This document shows, in pieces, positions 8,592 to 22,170 of a stretch of DNA of 64,000 bases (position 1 is its first letter; each line of letters begins with the position of its first letter). A program made the position numbers and the translations under genes. The notes beneath the pieces were generated by a model. That model worked only from the letters and a program-made list of their open reading frames with translations. It was not told the origin of the DNA and did no database searches. The DNA comes from Pseudomonas graminis (GTDB lineage: Bacteria > Pseudomonadota > Gammaproteobacteria > Pseudomonadales > Pseudomonadaceae): assembly GCF_900111735.1 (NCBI RefSeq), contig NZ_FOHW01000024.1:28260-92259 (forward strand). Reading direction: 5' to 3'.

Positions 8592-9437
8592 TTACGCCGT
8601 TTCGATCGTCGGGAAGCTTTTAACGAGTTCGTCGAGCGCCTTGAGCTGGGCCAGAAACGGCTCCAGCTTGTCCAGACGCAGGGCGCAGGGACCGTCGCAT
8701 TTGGCGTTGTCCGGATCCGGATGGGCTTCCAGGAAAAGACCGGCCAGGCCCTGACTCATCCCGGCCTTGGCCAGATCGGTCACCTGGGCGCGACGGCCAC
8801 CGGCGGAATCCGAGCGACCGCCGGGCATCTGCAAGGCGTGGGTCACGTCGAAGAACACCGGGTATTCGAACGATTTCATGATGCCGAAACCGAGCATGTC
8901 GACGACCAGGTTGTTGTAGCCGAAGCTCGAACCACGCTCGCACAGGATCAACTGATCGTTGCCCGCTTCCACGCACTTGGCGAGGATGTGCTTCATCTCG
9001 TGGGGCGCGAGGAACTGGGCTTTCTTGATGTTGATCACAGCGCCGGTCTTGGCCATGGCCACGACCAGGTCGGTCTGGCGGGACAGGAAAGCCGGCAACT
9101 GAATGATGTCGCACACTTCCGCCACGGTAGCGGCCTGATCAGGCTCGTGCACGTCGGTGATGATCGGCACGCCAAACGCTTGCTTGATGTCCTGGAAAAT
9201 CCGCATGCCTTCTTCAAGGCCCGGGCCACGGTACGAAGTCACGGAGGAACGATTGGCCTTGTCGAAGCTGGCCTTGAACACGTACGGAATGCCGAGTTTC
9301 TCGGTCACTCGCACGTATTCTTCACAGACCTGCATCGCCATGTCGCGGGACTCTAGGACGTTCATGCCGCCGAACAGAACCATAGGCTTGTCGTTGGCGA
9401 TGTCGATCGAGCCGACGCGGATGATTTTCTGTGCCAT
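8592..9437 (-). CDS. kdsA: 3-deoxy-8-phosphooctulonate (KDO-8-P) synthase
   Basis: The enzyme condenses phosphoenolpyruvate with arabinose 5-phosphate to give KDO-8-phosphate for the LPS inner core. It has 281 residues, the usual length. The family segments KASFDKANRSS, TDVHEPDQA and CERGSSFGYNNLVVDM are all present. It is 15 bp after pyrG, consistent with a pyrG-kdsA-eno operon. Confidence 0.97.
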   Translation of the reverse strand: MAQKIIRVGSIDIANDKPMVLFGGMNVLESRDMAMQVCEEYVRVTEKLGIPYVFKASFDKANRSSVTSYRGPGLEEGMRIFQDIKQAFGVPIITDVHEPDQAATVAEVCDIIQLPAFLSRQTDLVVAMAKTGAVINIKKAQFLAPHEMKHILAKCVEAGNDQLILCERGSSFGYNNLVVDMLGFGIMKSFEYPVFFDVTHALQMPGGRSDSAGGRRAQVTDLAKAGMSQGLAGLFLEAHPDPDNAKCDGPCALRLDKLEPFLAQLKALDELVKSFPTIETA

Positions 9438-9452
9438 GTGATGAATTCCCTA

Positions 9453-11084
<1,632 letters not shown>

Positions 11085-11356
11085 GAAAAACCCTAGAAGT
11101 CTGCGTTAAAGCGGTCAGAGCCGCCGGGGAAAGCGAAGGAAGGCCGAAGCCCCCGAAAACCTGCGTGTTTCACTGTGGATTTTCGAATCTGTCGCGCCCA
11201 AGTCAACGACCGACCTTGAAAAGGTCTGTCCGTGGCTCGCCACATTTTTGAGAATCGCCCAGTAAAGACTGGCTGGTAATCGGCAACTTGCATCGTTCCG
11301 GAAGGATCGACATAAGCTGTATCAAGAAGGGAGCGTAGTCTACCGGAAAGGCCCTT

Positions 11357-12694
11357 TCAGCTCAAACTTTGGTCATTCGTCGGTGGCAACCAGTGCAATC
11401 GCCAGTCACCACGGGGGCTGGCGTCCAGTCCCGGGAGGTTCGCCACGGCCAATAACTGCTCGCCGCGGTACAACAGCGGCAATCGGCCGCGCAGAAAAAC
11501 CGGCACGCCCTTCTCATTGAGGAGCCGTTTGAGGTCTCGTCGGCCTCGGTCCGGCACATCGAAGGTTTCACCGCCCTGACGGTAATGCACATGCAGACCG
11601 CCCGCCGGCGCAGCGCCGAGAATCTGCAGCATGCCGTTGCCCGGCAGCGTGAGGGGTTGCGAGGCCAGGGACCAGTGTTGCGAGCCGGCGACATTTTTCA
11701 GCCAGATCCCCGACAGCCACCAGATGCGCCCCTCGGCACGGTGCATCTGACCCTCGGCCAGCCGCCAGATGGGCCTACCGTCCGGACCGGCATCGCGCAA
11801 CGAATCCCAGCCTGCCCAGTGATCGGTATCAGGCAAACGCGTAAGCGGCGCCAGCCAGTGGCGCAATGCGTTGCGTTGGCGGGCGGGTGACAGCGCTTCG
11901 AGCGGCGCGAGCTCAAGGGAGGGCATGTCCAGCCAGGGCCAGGGGCACGGCGTAGCGGCGAGGGCGAGGTCCTGCACCGCCAGTTCGTCCAGCAACTGTT
12001 GGGCTTCGGCCAGATGCGCGGCGCTGCGGGCCATGCTCGCGATCGCTTGGGGCCAGCGCGTGGTCACCAGCGGCAATACATGGCTGCGCAGGTAGTTGCG
12101 CGAAAAGCGGCTGTCCTTGTTGCTAGGGTCCTCGATCCAGCTCAAACCCTGCTCCCGGGCATAGGCCTCCAGGGTTGCGCGGGATTCGTCCAGCAGCGGC
12201 CGAAATAACTGCCCTGCGCCCAAAGGACGCTGCGCCGGCATGGCGGCCAGCCCGCGCACCCCGGCGCCACGCAGCAGTCGGAACAGCAGCGTTTCAGCCT
12301 GATCGTCACGGTGCTGGGCGGTGAGCAGTACCTCGCCTGCCCCGAGGGTCGAGTTGAACGCGGCGTAGCGAGCCTCGCGTGCAGCTTGCTCAAGGCTCGC
12401 GCCGGGGCGCACCTGGACGTCGACGACTTCCATCGGCACACCCAGAATCTGACACATCTGCCGGCAATGGACCGGCCACGACGCAGCCACAGCCTGAAGG
12501 CCATGGTTGACGTGAACAGCGGTCAGAGGAGGAAAGGCGTGCGCCCGGGCCAGTTCGGCCAGCAGGTGAAGCAGAACAGTGGAGTCGAGCCCACCGGAGA
12601 ATGCGACACGCCAACCGACAGCAGCGCGCCAGGGTTCGAGGCGCGACAGCAGACGTCTGGAGAGTGCGAGTTTGATGCTGTCCGGTTTGCTCAT
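11357..12694 (-). CDS. tilS: tRNA(Ile)-lysidine synthase
   Basis: The enzyme modifies C34 of the CAU-anticodon tRNA(Ile) to lysidine, which makes it read AUA. It has 445 residues. The N-type ATP-pyrophosphatase PP-loop SGGLDS is at residues 35-40, followed by the HVNHGLQ and QHRDDQAETLLFRLLRGAG segments. The C-terminal TilS substrate-binding domain ends the protein. It lies downstream of accA after an 80-bp gap with a large palindrome. Confidence 0.96.
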   Translation of the reverse strand: MSKPDSIKLALSRRLLSRLEPWRAAVGWRVAFSGGLDSTVLLHLLAELARAHAFPPLTAVHVNHGLQAVAASWPVHCRQMCQILGVPMEVVDVQVRPGASLEQAAREARYAAFNSTLGAGEVLLTAQHRDDQAETLLFRLLRGAGVRGLAAMPAQRPLGAGQLFRPLLDESRATLEAYAREQGLSWIEDPSNKDSRFSRNYLRSHVLPLVTTRWPQAIASMARSAAHLAEAQQLLDELAVQDLALAATPCPWPWLDMPSLELAPLEALSPARQRNALRHWLAPLTRLPDTDHWAGWDSLRDAGPDGRPIWRLAEGQMHRAEGRIWWLSGIWLKNVAGSQHWSLASQPLTLPGNGMLQILGAAPAGGLHVHYRQGGETFDVPDRGRRDLKRLLNEKGVPVFLRGRLPLLYRGEQLLAVANLPGLDASPRGDWRLHWLPPTNDQSLS

Positions 12695-12719
12695 GCTGGT
12701 TAACCCTGCTTAAAGCTCG

Positions 12720-12774
12720 CCGGACCGGGTGACGTCACCGGGTTCGGTGACGCTCTTCGTGCAGAACGGTCCGG
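12720..12774. other. Complex palindrome between accA and tilS
   Basis: The outer arms CCGGACCG (12720-12727) and CGGTCCGG (12767-12774) enclose a perfect 12-bp palindrome, GGTGACGTCACC (12728-12739), and a partial repeat of the GGTGAC half. The outer arm begins at the accA stop. No T-tract is visible, so it is probably an mRNA structure or protein-binding site rather than a classical terminator. Confidence 0.5.
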
Positions 12775-13722
12775 TTAAAGGCCATAGCTCATCAGGCGGT
12801 CGTAACGGCGGGCCAACAGCGCGTCGTTATCGAACTTCTGGAGCATGCTCAGTTGGCTGCTCAATTCTTCGCGGATCAAGGCTGCGGCAGCGGCCGGATC
12901 ACGGTGCGCGCCACCCAGTGGCTCGTTGATCACCTTGTCAACGATGCCCAGGCCTTTCAGGCGTTCGGCAGTGATGCCCATCGCTTCGGCAGCGTCCGGC
13001 GCTTTTTCTGCGGTTTTCCACAGGATGGACGCGCAGCCTTCCGGCGAGATTACCGCGTAGGTCGAATACTGCAGCATGTTCAGTTGATCGCACACGCCAA
13101 TGGCCAGTGCACCGCCCGAACCGCCTTCGCCGATGACTGTGGCAATGATCGGCGTCTTGAGGCGCGCCATCACGCGCAGGTTCCAGGCGATGGCTTCGCT
13201 CTGGTTACGCTCTTCGGCGTCGATGCCAGGATAAGCGCCCGGCGTGTCGATGAAGGTCAGGATCGGCATCTTGAAGCGCTCGGCCATTTCCATCAGGCGG
13301 CAGGCCTTGCGGTAGCCTTCAGGACGTGGCATGCCGAAGTTGCGGCGAACCTTCTCGCGCACTTCGCGGCCTTTCTGATGACCGATCACCATCACCGGCT
13401 GGTCGTTCAAGCGGGCAATGCCGCCGACAATGGCGGCGTCGTCGGAGAAGTGGCGATCGCCGTGCAGCTCGTCGAACTCGGTGAAGATGTGTTGAATGTA
13501 GTCCAGCGTGTACGGACGACGCGGATGACGCGCCATGCGCGCGATCTGCCAACTGGTCAGGTTGCCGAAAATGCTTTCGGTGAGCGTATTGCTCTTCTCT
13601 TGCAGTCGAGAGATTTCATCGCCGATGTTCAGCGAGTTGTCATTGCCTACCAGACGCAGCTCTTCAATCTTGGCTTGCAGGTCAGCAATCGGCTGTTCGA
13701 AATCCAGAAAATTCGGGTTCAT
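12775..13722 (-). CDS. accA: Acetyl-CoA carboxylase carboxyltransferase subunit alpha
   Basis: With AccD it transfers the carboxyl group from biotin to acetyl-CoA, the first committed step of fatty-acid synthesis. It has 315 residues from the ATG at 13722 (MNPNFLDFEQPI); nine upstream in-frame codons were discarded. The carboxyltransferase core motifs TFIDTPGAYPG and GEGGSGGALAI are present. Its position after dnaE is conserved. Confidence 0.97.
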   Translation of the reverse strand: MNPNFLDFEQPIADLQAKIEELRLVGNDNSLNIGDEISRLQEKSNTLTESIFGNLTSWQIARMARHPRRPYTLDYIQHIFTEFDELHGDRHFSDDAAIVGGIARLNDQPVMVIGHQKGREVREKVRRNFGMPRPEGYRKACRLMEMAERFKMPILTFIDTPGAYPGIDAEERNQSEAIAWNLRVMARLKTPIIATVIGEGGSGGALAIGVCDQLNMLQYSTYAVISPEGCASILWKTAEKAPDAAEAMGITAERLKGLGIVDKVINEPLGGAHRDPAAAAALIREELSSQLSMLQKFDNDALLARRYDRLMSYGL

Positions 13723-13849
13723 AGGCATCCGTCTTGGGTCGACGGCCAAGAGGCCGGCCGGTTGATCCGATAAGCGCCATACCTTAATGGAGCAGGCGCC
13801 TTTCGGTCGAGTTTAAAGTGTCGAGTCATCAATATTGAGCTGATCGGTG

Positions 13850-17371
<3,522 letters not shown>

Positions 17372-17386
17372 GGGTGATCCTATGGT

Positions 17387-17418
17387 GCACAAAAAACGAA
17401 GGCCGGATTGTACCGGCC
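17387..17418 (-). terminator. Intrinsic terminator after rnhB
   Basis: GGCCGG (17401-17406) pairs with CCGGCC (17413-17418) around a six-base loop. Read leftwards the stem is followed by TTCGTTTTTTG. It lies just before the dnaE start and would limit read-through from the lpx-rnhB operon. Confidence 0.65.
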
Positions 17419-17442
17419 ATTCAGAAAAACATCAGCCCGCGA

Positions 17443-18084
17443 TCAACTGAGTGGCAGCGACATGAAGCCGGTGGAGACCATCATGTCCCGCGCCGCCCAG
17501 GCTTGACGGACCGGGCCAAAGGAGCGCCGGTGAATGGGCGTAGGACCCAGTCGCGCCAGTGCTTCAAGGTGCACGGCCGTGGGATAACCTTTATGACCGC
17601 CGATGCCGTAGCCCGGGTAAAGCAGCTCCATGTGCGCCATTTCCCGGTCGCGACTGACCTTGGCAAGAATCGAGGCGGCGGCAATGGCCGGCACGTGGGC
17701 ATCGCCCTGAATGACCGGCGCGCTGGGCACCGACAGCTGCGGGCAGCGGTTGCCATCGATCAGCGCCAGTTTTGGCGTGATGATCAAGCCTTCTACGGCG
17801 CGCTTCATCGCCAGCATGGTGGCGTGAAGAATATTCAGCTCATCGATCTCTTCGACTTCAGCCCGCGCGATGTGCCAGCACAGCGCTTTCTCGCAAATCT
17901 CGTCGAACAGCCTTTCGCGCTTGGCTTCGGTGAGCTTCTTCGAGTCGTTCAGCCCTAGAATCGGGCGCTTGGGGTCAAGAATGACCGCCGCAGTGACAAC
18001 GGCGCCACACAGTGGGCCACGGCCGACTTCGTCGACACCGGCGACCAGATCCTCGACGAGATTGAAGTCCAGACCCATTTGCAT
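17443..18084 (-). CDS. rnhB: Ribonuclease HII
   Basis: The enzyme removes ribonucleotides and RNA from RNA-DNA hybrids. It has 213 residues from the ATG at 18084 (MQMGLDFNLVEDLVAG), the start used by Pseudomonas homologues. Another ATG at 18099 overlaps the lpxB stop (ATGA) and would add five residues. The metal-binding Asp18-Glu19 in GVDEVGRG and the ALIDGNR motif are present. It is the last gene of the lpx cluster before dnaE. Confidence 0.96.
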   Translation of the reverse strand: MQMGLDFNLVEDLVAGVDEVGRGPLCGAVVTAAVILDPKRPILGLNDSKKLTEAKRERLFDEICEKALCWHIARAEVEEIDELNILHATMLAMKRAVEGLIITPKLALIDGNRCPQLSVPSAPVIQGDAHVPAIAAASILAKVSRDREMAHMELLYPGYGIGGHKGYPTAVHLEALARLGPTPIHRRSFGPVRQAWAARDMMVSTGFMSLPLS

Positions 18085-18095
18085 TGATTGCCTGC

Positions 18096-19232
18096 TCATT
18101 GTGAAGGCGTTGCGCCGATCAGGTTCAACACCGCTTCGGCGGCCTGATTGGACGCATCGCGACGCAAGGTTCGGTGAATCGCGTCGAAGCCGGCTGTCTG
18201 TGCGTCGCCGTTGTCCAGCAACGGCAAAAGCGTCTGCGCCAGAGCCTCGGCGGTCGCCGCGTCCTGCAGAAGCTCCGGGACCAGCATGCGCTGGGCCAGC
18301 AGGTTCGGCAGCGATACGTACGGACTATTCACCATCCGCTTGAGTATCCAGTAGGTCAGTGGCGCCAGGCGATAGGCAACCACCATCGGTCGTTTGTACA
18401 GCAGTGCTTCAAGGGTCGCGGTCCCGGAAGCGATCAGCACGGCATTACACGCTGCCAACGCCACGTGGGACTGACCGTCGAGCAGCGTCAGGGGCAGTTC
18501 GCGCCCTTGCAGCAGTTGCTCGATCTGTTCACGGCGTTGAGGGCTGGCACACGGCAACACGAAACGGATGTCGGGACGCGCAGCCATCAGGCGCTCGGCC
18601 GCGTCGAAAAACAGCGCACCGAGACGCCCGACTTCGCCGCCGCGACTGCCCGGCATCAACGCCACCACAGGGCCTTCGCCAAACCCGAGTTCAGCGCGCG
18701 CGGCCACTTGATCCGCCTGCAGCGCAATGGTGTCGGCCAACGGATGTCCGACAAAGCGCACCGGCACGCCTTGCTCTTCGTAAAAACGAGCTTCGAACGG
18801 CAGCAGGGTCAGCATCAGGTCGCAGCCTTCGCGGATCTTCAGGACACGCTTCTGCCGCCACGCCCACACGGACGGGCTGACGTAATGAACGGTCTTGATG
18901 CCGGCCTGACGCAGCTTGAGCTCGATGTTGAGGGTGAAGTCCGGCGCGTCGATGCCGATGAACACGTCCGGCTTTTCGTCGATGAGGGTCTGAATCAGCA
19001 GCTTGCGACGAGCGAGCAGTTCTTTGAGGCGACCCAGCACTTCCACGAGGCCCATGACCGACAAGCGCTCCATCGGAAAATACGACGTCATGCCCTGTGC
19101 TTCCATGAGCGGTCCGCCAACACCGATGAATTCGGCGTCCGGATGCCGTGACTTGATCGCACGCATCAAGCCGGAGCCGAGAATGTCGCCGGAGGCCTCT
19201 CCGGCCACCAGCGCAATACGCAACCGAGCCAT
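18096..19232 (-). CDS. lpxB: Lipid-A-disaccharide synthase
   Basis: This GT19 glycosyltransferase joins UDP-diacylglucosamine and lipid X to form the lipid A disaccharide at the inner membrane. It has 378 residues. GEASGDILG near residue 12, the SPSVWAWRQKR segment and LMPGSRGGEVGRL are family motifs. It starts 2 bp after lpxA. Confidence 0.97.
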   Translation of the reverse strand: MARLRIALVAGEASGDILGSGLMRAIKSRHPDAEFIGVGGPLMEAQGMTSYFPMERLSVMGLVEVLGRLKELLARRKLLIQTLIDEKPDVFIGIDAPDFTLNIELKLRQAGIKTVHYVSPSVWAWRQKRVLKIREGCDLMLTLLPFEARFYEEQGVPVRFVGHPLADTIALQADQVAARAELGFGEGPVVALMPGSRGGEVGRLGALFFDAAERLMAARPDIRFVLPCASPQRREQIEQLLQGRELPLTLLDGQSHVALAACNAVLIASGTATLEALLYKRPMVVAYRLAPLTYWILKRMVNSPYVSLPNLLAQRMLVPELLQDAATAEALAQTLLPLLDNGDAQTAGFDAIHRTLRRDASNQAAEAVLNLIGATPSQ

Positions 19233-19234
19233 GG

Positions 19235-20011
19235 TCAGCGGGTGATGCCGCGAGTCGAGGACTGGATGGACTTGAGGAACAGCTCGACTTCAGGGAACTG
19301 CGCAGCGGGTTCGCTCAGCTCGACGATCGCCTGCTCCACTGTCAGGCCCTGACGGTAGACGGTTTTGTACGCGCGGCGCAGCGCATGAATCGATTCTTCG
19401 GAGAAGCCCCGACGGCGCATCCCTTCGAAGTTCATGCTGCGGGCTTCGGCCGGGTTGCCGAACACGGTGACGAACGCCGGAACGTCCTTGCCGATGGCAG
19501 TGCCCATGCCGGAAAAGCTGTGCGCGCCGATGTGGCAGTACTGATGCACCAGGGTAAAGCCGGACAGAATGGCCCAGTCATCCACGTGCACATGGCCGGC
19601 CAACGCTGTGTTGTTGACCAGAATGCAGTGGTTGCCGATGACGCTGTCATGACCGATGTGCGCGTACGCCATGATCAGGTTGTGATCACCGAGGGTGGTT
19701 TCCGCACGGTCCTGAATGGTGCCACGGTGGATCGTCACGCCTTCGCGGATGACGTTGTGGTCACCGATCACGAGACGCGTCGCTTCCCCTTTGTATTTCA
19801 GATCAGGCGTGTCCTCACCCACCGAAGAAAACTGGTAGATGTGGTTGTGTTTACCGATCTTGGTCGGGCCGCGCAGAATCACATGCGGACCGATCACTGT
19901 ACCCTCGCCGATTTCCACACCAGGTCCGACGATCGACCACGGGCCGACCTCCACATTGTCGGCCAGCACGGCCGTCGGATCGATGATTGCGCGAGAGTCA
20001 ACCAAACTCAT
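19235..20011 (-). CDS. lpxA: UDP-N-acetylglucosamine acyltransferase
   Basis: This is the first step of lipid A synthesis, 3-O-acylation of UDP-GlcNAc from acyl-ACP. It has 258 residues with a left-handed beta-helix built of hexapeptide repeats, the family segment HNLIMAYAHIGHDSVIGNHC, and a C-terminal helical domain. It overlaps fabZ by 4 bp. Confidence 0.97.
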   Translation of the reverse strand: MSLVDSRAIIDPTAVLADNVEVGPWSIVGPGVEIGEGTVIGPHVILRGPTKIGKHNHIYQFSSVGEDTPDLKYKGEATRLVIGDHNVIREGVTIHRGTIQDRAETTLGDHNLIMAYAHIGHDSVIGNHCILVNNTALAGHVHVDDWAILSGFTLVHQYCHIGAHSFSGMGTAIGKDVPAFVTVFGNPAEARSMNFEGMRRRGFSEESIHALRRAYKTVYRQGLTVEQAIVELSEPAAQFPEVELFLKSIQSSTRGITR

Positions 20012-20448
20012 AGTTTGCGTTCCGCACAGATGATTTCAGCCGAGCATACCGGCTTGCCATCAACCGATGCCTGGCACTCGAACTTCCAGATCTGCCGCTT
20101 GCAGCTCAGGAACTTCGCTTCGAGGATCAACTGATCGCCCGGCAGCACTGGCTGGCGGAAGCGCAGTTTGTCGGAGCCGACGAAGTAATACAGGGTGCCA
20201 TCGGCAGGCTTCACATCGAGCATCTTGAAGCCCAGGATGCCGGCAGCTTGAGCCATGGCCTCGATAATCAGCACGCCCGGCATGATCGGGTGCTGAGGAA
20301 AGTGACCGTTGAAGAAAGGCTCATTGATGCTGACATTCTTGTAGGCACGAATGCTCTTGGTCTCGACATCCAGCTCCACCACACGATCCACAAGCAGGAA
20401 CGGGTAACGGTGCGGCAGATATTCGCGGATTTCGTTGATGTCCATCAT
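20008..20448 (-). CDS. fabZ: 3-hydroxyacyl-[acyl-carrier-protein] dehydratase FabZ
   Basis: The enzyme dehydrates beta-hydroxyacyl-ACP in fatty-acid elongation and so competes with LpxA for the same acyl substrate. It has 146 residues with a hot-dog fold. Catalytic His49 lies in NGHFPQHPIMPGV, and Glu63 follows in the central helix. A second ATG directly follows the first. The lpxD-fabZ-lpxA-lpxB order is the conserved one. Confidence 0.97.
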   Translation of the reverse strand: MMDINEIREYLPHRYPFLLVDRVVELDVETKSIRAYKNVSINEPFFNGHFPQHPIMPGVLIIEAMAQAAGILGFKMLDVKPADGTLYYFVGSDKLRFRQPVLPGDQLILEAKFLSCKRQIWKFECQASVDGKPVCSAEIICAERKL

Positions 20449-20560
20449 TTCGAAAGGAAGCCTGTAGTAAAGAGTGGGAGGGCGCGACTAACGCGCGTCA
20501 CTCCTCTAGCAAATCAAGGAGGCAGTTTATCGGCTGTGCACGCTTGATAAGAAAAAGGTA

Positions 20561-21616
20561 TCAGCCATCAGATGAAGCTTTACCGCCTGAGGTCACTGCC
20601 TCGACAATCTTTTCCAGGTGCTGCAGGCGTCGCGCCATGTCGTCAAGATGACGCATGCGTGCCGCGCTCTTGCGCCACTCCGCAGCCGGCTGCATCGCCG
20701 TCCCCGAAGAATACGAGCCGGGCTCGGTGATCGACCGGGTGACCATGGTCATGCCGGTGACGAAAACCCCGTCGCAAATCTCGATATGCCCCACCAGCCC
20801 GACACCGCCCGCAAGCATGCAATGCTTGCCGATCTTGGCGCTGCCCGAAATGCCGACGCACGCGGCCATGGCCGTGTGATCGCCGATCTGGACGTTGTGA
20901 GCGATCTGAATCTGGTTATCCAGCTTCACGCCATTGCCGATCCGGGTGTCATCCATGGCGCCGCGGTCGATGGCTGTGTTCACGCCAATCTCGACATCGT
21001 CACCGATGGTCACGCCGCCAATCTGCGCGATCTTCTGCCAGACGCCTTTCTCGTTGGCGAAGCCGAAACCTTCACCGCCCAACACCGCACCGGACTGGAT
21101 CACCACACGCTGCCCGATACGGACGTCGTGATACAGCGTGACACGGGGGGCAAGCCAGCCGCCCTCGCCGATTACGCTGCGCGCACCGATGAAGCACTGC
21201 GCACCAATGGTCACGCCCGCCGCAATCCGTGCGCCGCTCTCGATTACCGCATAGGCACCCACACTGGCAGCCGGGTCGACGAACGCGTCCGCCGCCACCA
21301 CCGCCGTCGGGTGTACGCCGACAGGAGCCTTGGGCTTGGGATCGAACAGATGGGAAATACGGGCGTATGCAAGGTAAGGATCAGGCACCAGCAATACGTC
21401 GGCGGCGTACCCTTCAGCATCCGCCGGCTTGAGCAACACGGCAGCGGCCTGGGTGGTCGCGAGGAATTTTCGGTACTGAGGATTGGCCAGAAAACTGACC
21501 TGATCAGGACCGGCTTCCTGCAAGGTTGCCAGTCCTGTGATTTGCTTGTCCGCCGGGCCACGCAGGGTGGCGCCGAGGAACTCGGCCAATTGGCCGAGTG
21601 TGATGGTCGCGGTCAT
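20561..21616 (-). CDS. lpxD: UDP-3-O-(3-hydroxyacyl)glucosamine N-acyltransferase
   Basis: This is the third step of lipid A synthesis. It has 351 residues: an N-terminal uridine-binding domain, a left-handed beta-helix of hexapeptide repeats from about residue 100 to 300, and a C-terminal helix. NQIQIAHNVQIGDHTAMAAC contains the conserved catalytic histidine region. It lies 4 bp after skp. Confidence 0.97.
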   Translation of the reverse strand: MTATITLGQLAEFLGATLRGPADKQITGLATLQEAGPDQVSFLANPQYRKFLATTQAAAVLLKPADAEGYAADVLLVPDPYLAYARISHLFDPKPKAPVGVHPTAVVAADAFVDPAASVGAYAVIESGARIAAGVTIGAQCFIGARSVIGEGGWLAPRVTLYHDVRIGQRVVIQSGAVLGGEGFGFANEKGVWQKIAQIGGVTIGDDVEIGVNTAIDRGAMDDTRIGNGVKLDNQIQIAHNVQIGDHTAMAACVGISGSAKIGKHCMLAGGVGLVGHIEICDGVFVTGMTMVTRSITEPGSYSSGTAMQPAAEWRKSAARMRHLDDMARRLQHLEKIVEAVTSGGKASSDG

Positions 21617-21620
21617 TAAC

Positions 21621-22124
21621 TTACTTCAGCTGATTCATGCGCTCGATAACCTGGCGAGTGACGTCATATTGCGGCTTGACGTCAATCACGGCACCGCGCT
21701 CGAACACCAGGTCAAAGCCGCCCTTCTTGATGACTTCTTCTACGGCCTGGTCCAGCTTCGGCTTGAGTTGCTTGAGCATGTCGCGGTCAGCGACTGCCTT
21801 GGCTTCGTTCAGCTCTTTGGACTGGAACTGAAAGTCACGGGCCTTTTGCTTGAAGTCCAGCTCCAGACGCTCGCGCTCAGGCTGGGCCATTTTGTCGCCA
21901 CCGGCGACCAGACGATCCTGAATACCTTTGGCGCTGCTTTCCAGAGCCTTCAGTTTGGTCAACTGAGGACCGAATTTTTTCTCTGCATCTACCGCGTACC
22001 GTTTGGCCGCGTCGGATTCGAGCAGGGCCATTTGGTAGTTCAGTACAGCGATCTTCATGTCAGCAAATGCCGGGCCTGCGATCAGAACCGTTGCCAGCAA
22101 TGCCAATTGGGTCAACTTACGCAC
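21621..22124 (-). CDS. skp: Periplasmic chaperone Skp/OmpH
   Basis: This chaperone holds unfolded outer-membrane proteins on their way to BAM. It has 167 residues from a GTG start at 22124, chosen because AGGAGT sits 6 bp upstream and a signal peptide (RKLTQLALLATVLIAGPAFA) begins at once; the open frame upstream has no such support. The charged helical arms rich in Lys, Gln and Glu follow. It lies between bamA and lpxD. Confidence 0.95.
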   Translation of the reverse strand: MRKLTQLALLATVLIAGPAFADMKIAVLNYQMALLESDAAKRYAVDAEKKFGPQLTKLKALESSAKGIQDRLVAGGDKMAQPERERLELDFKQKARDFQFQSKELNEAKAVADRDMLKQLKPKLDQAVEEVIKKGGFDLVFERGAVIDVKPQYDVTRQVIERMNQLK

Positions 22125-22170
22125 GATGTAACTCCTACAGAATCCGTTGTCGTTAGCAGTGATCAGACCC

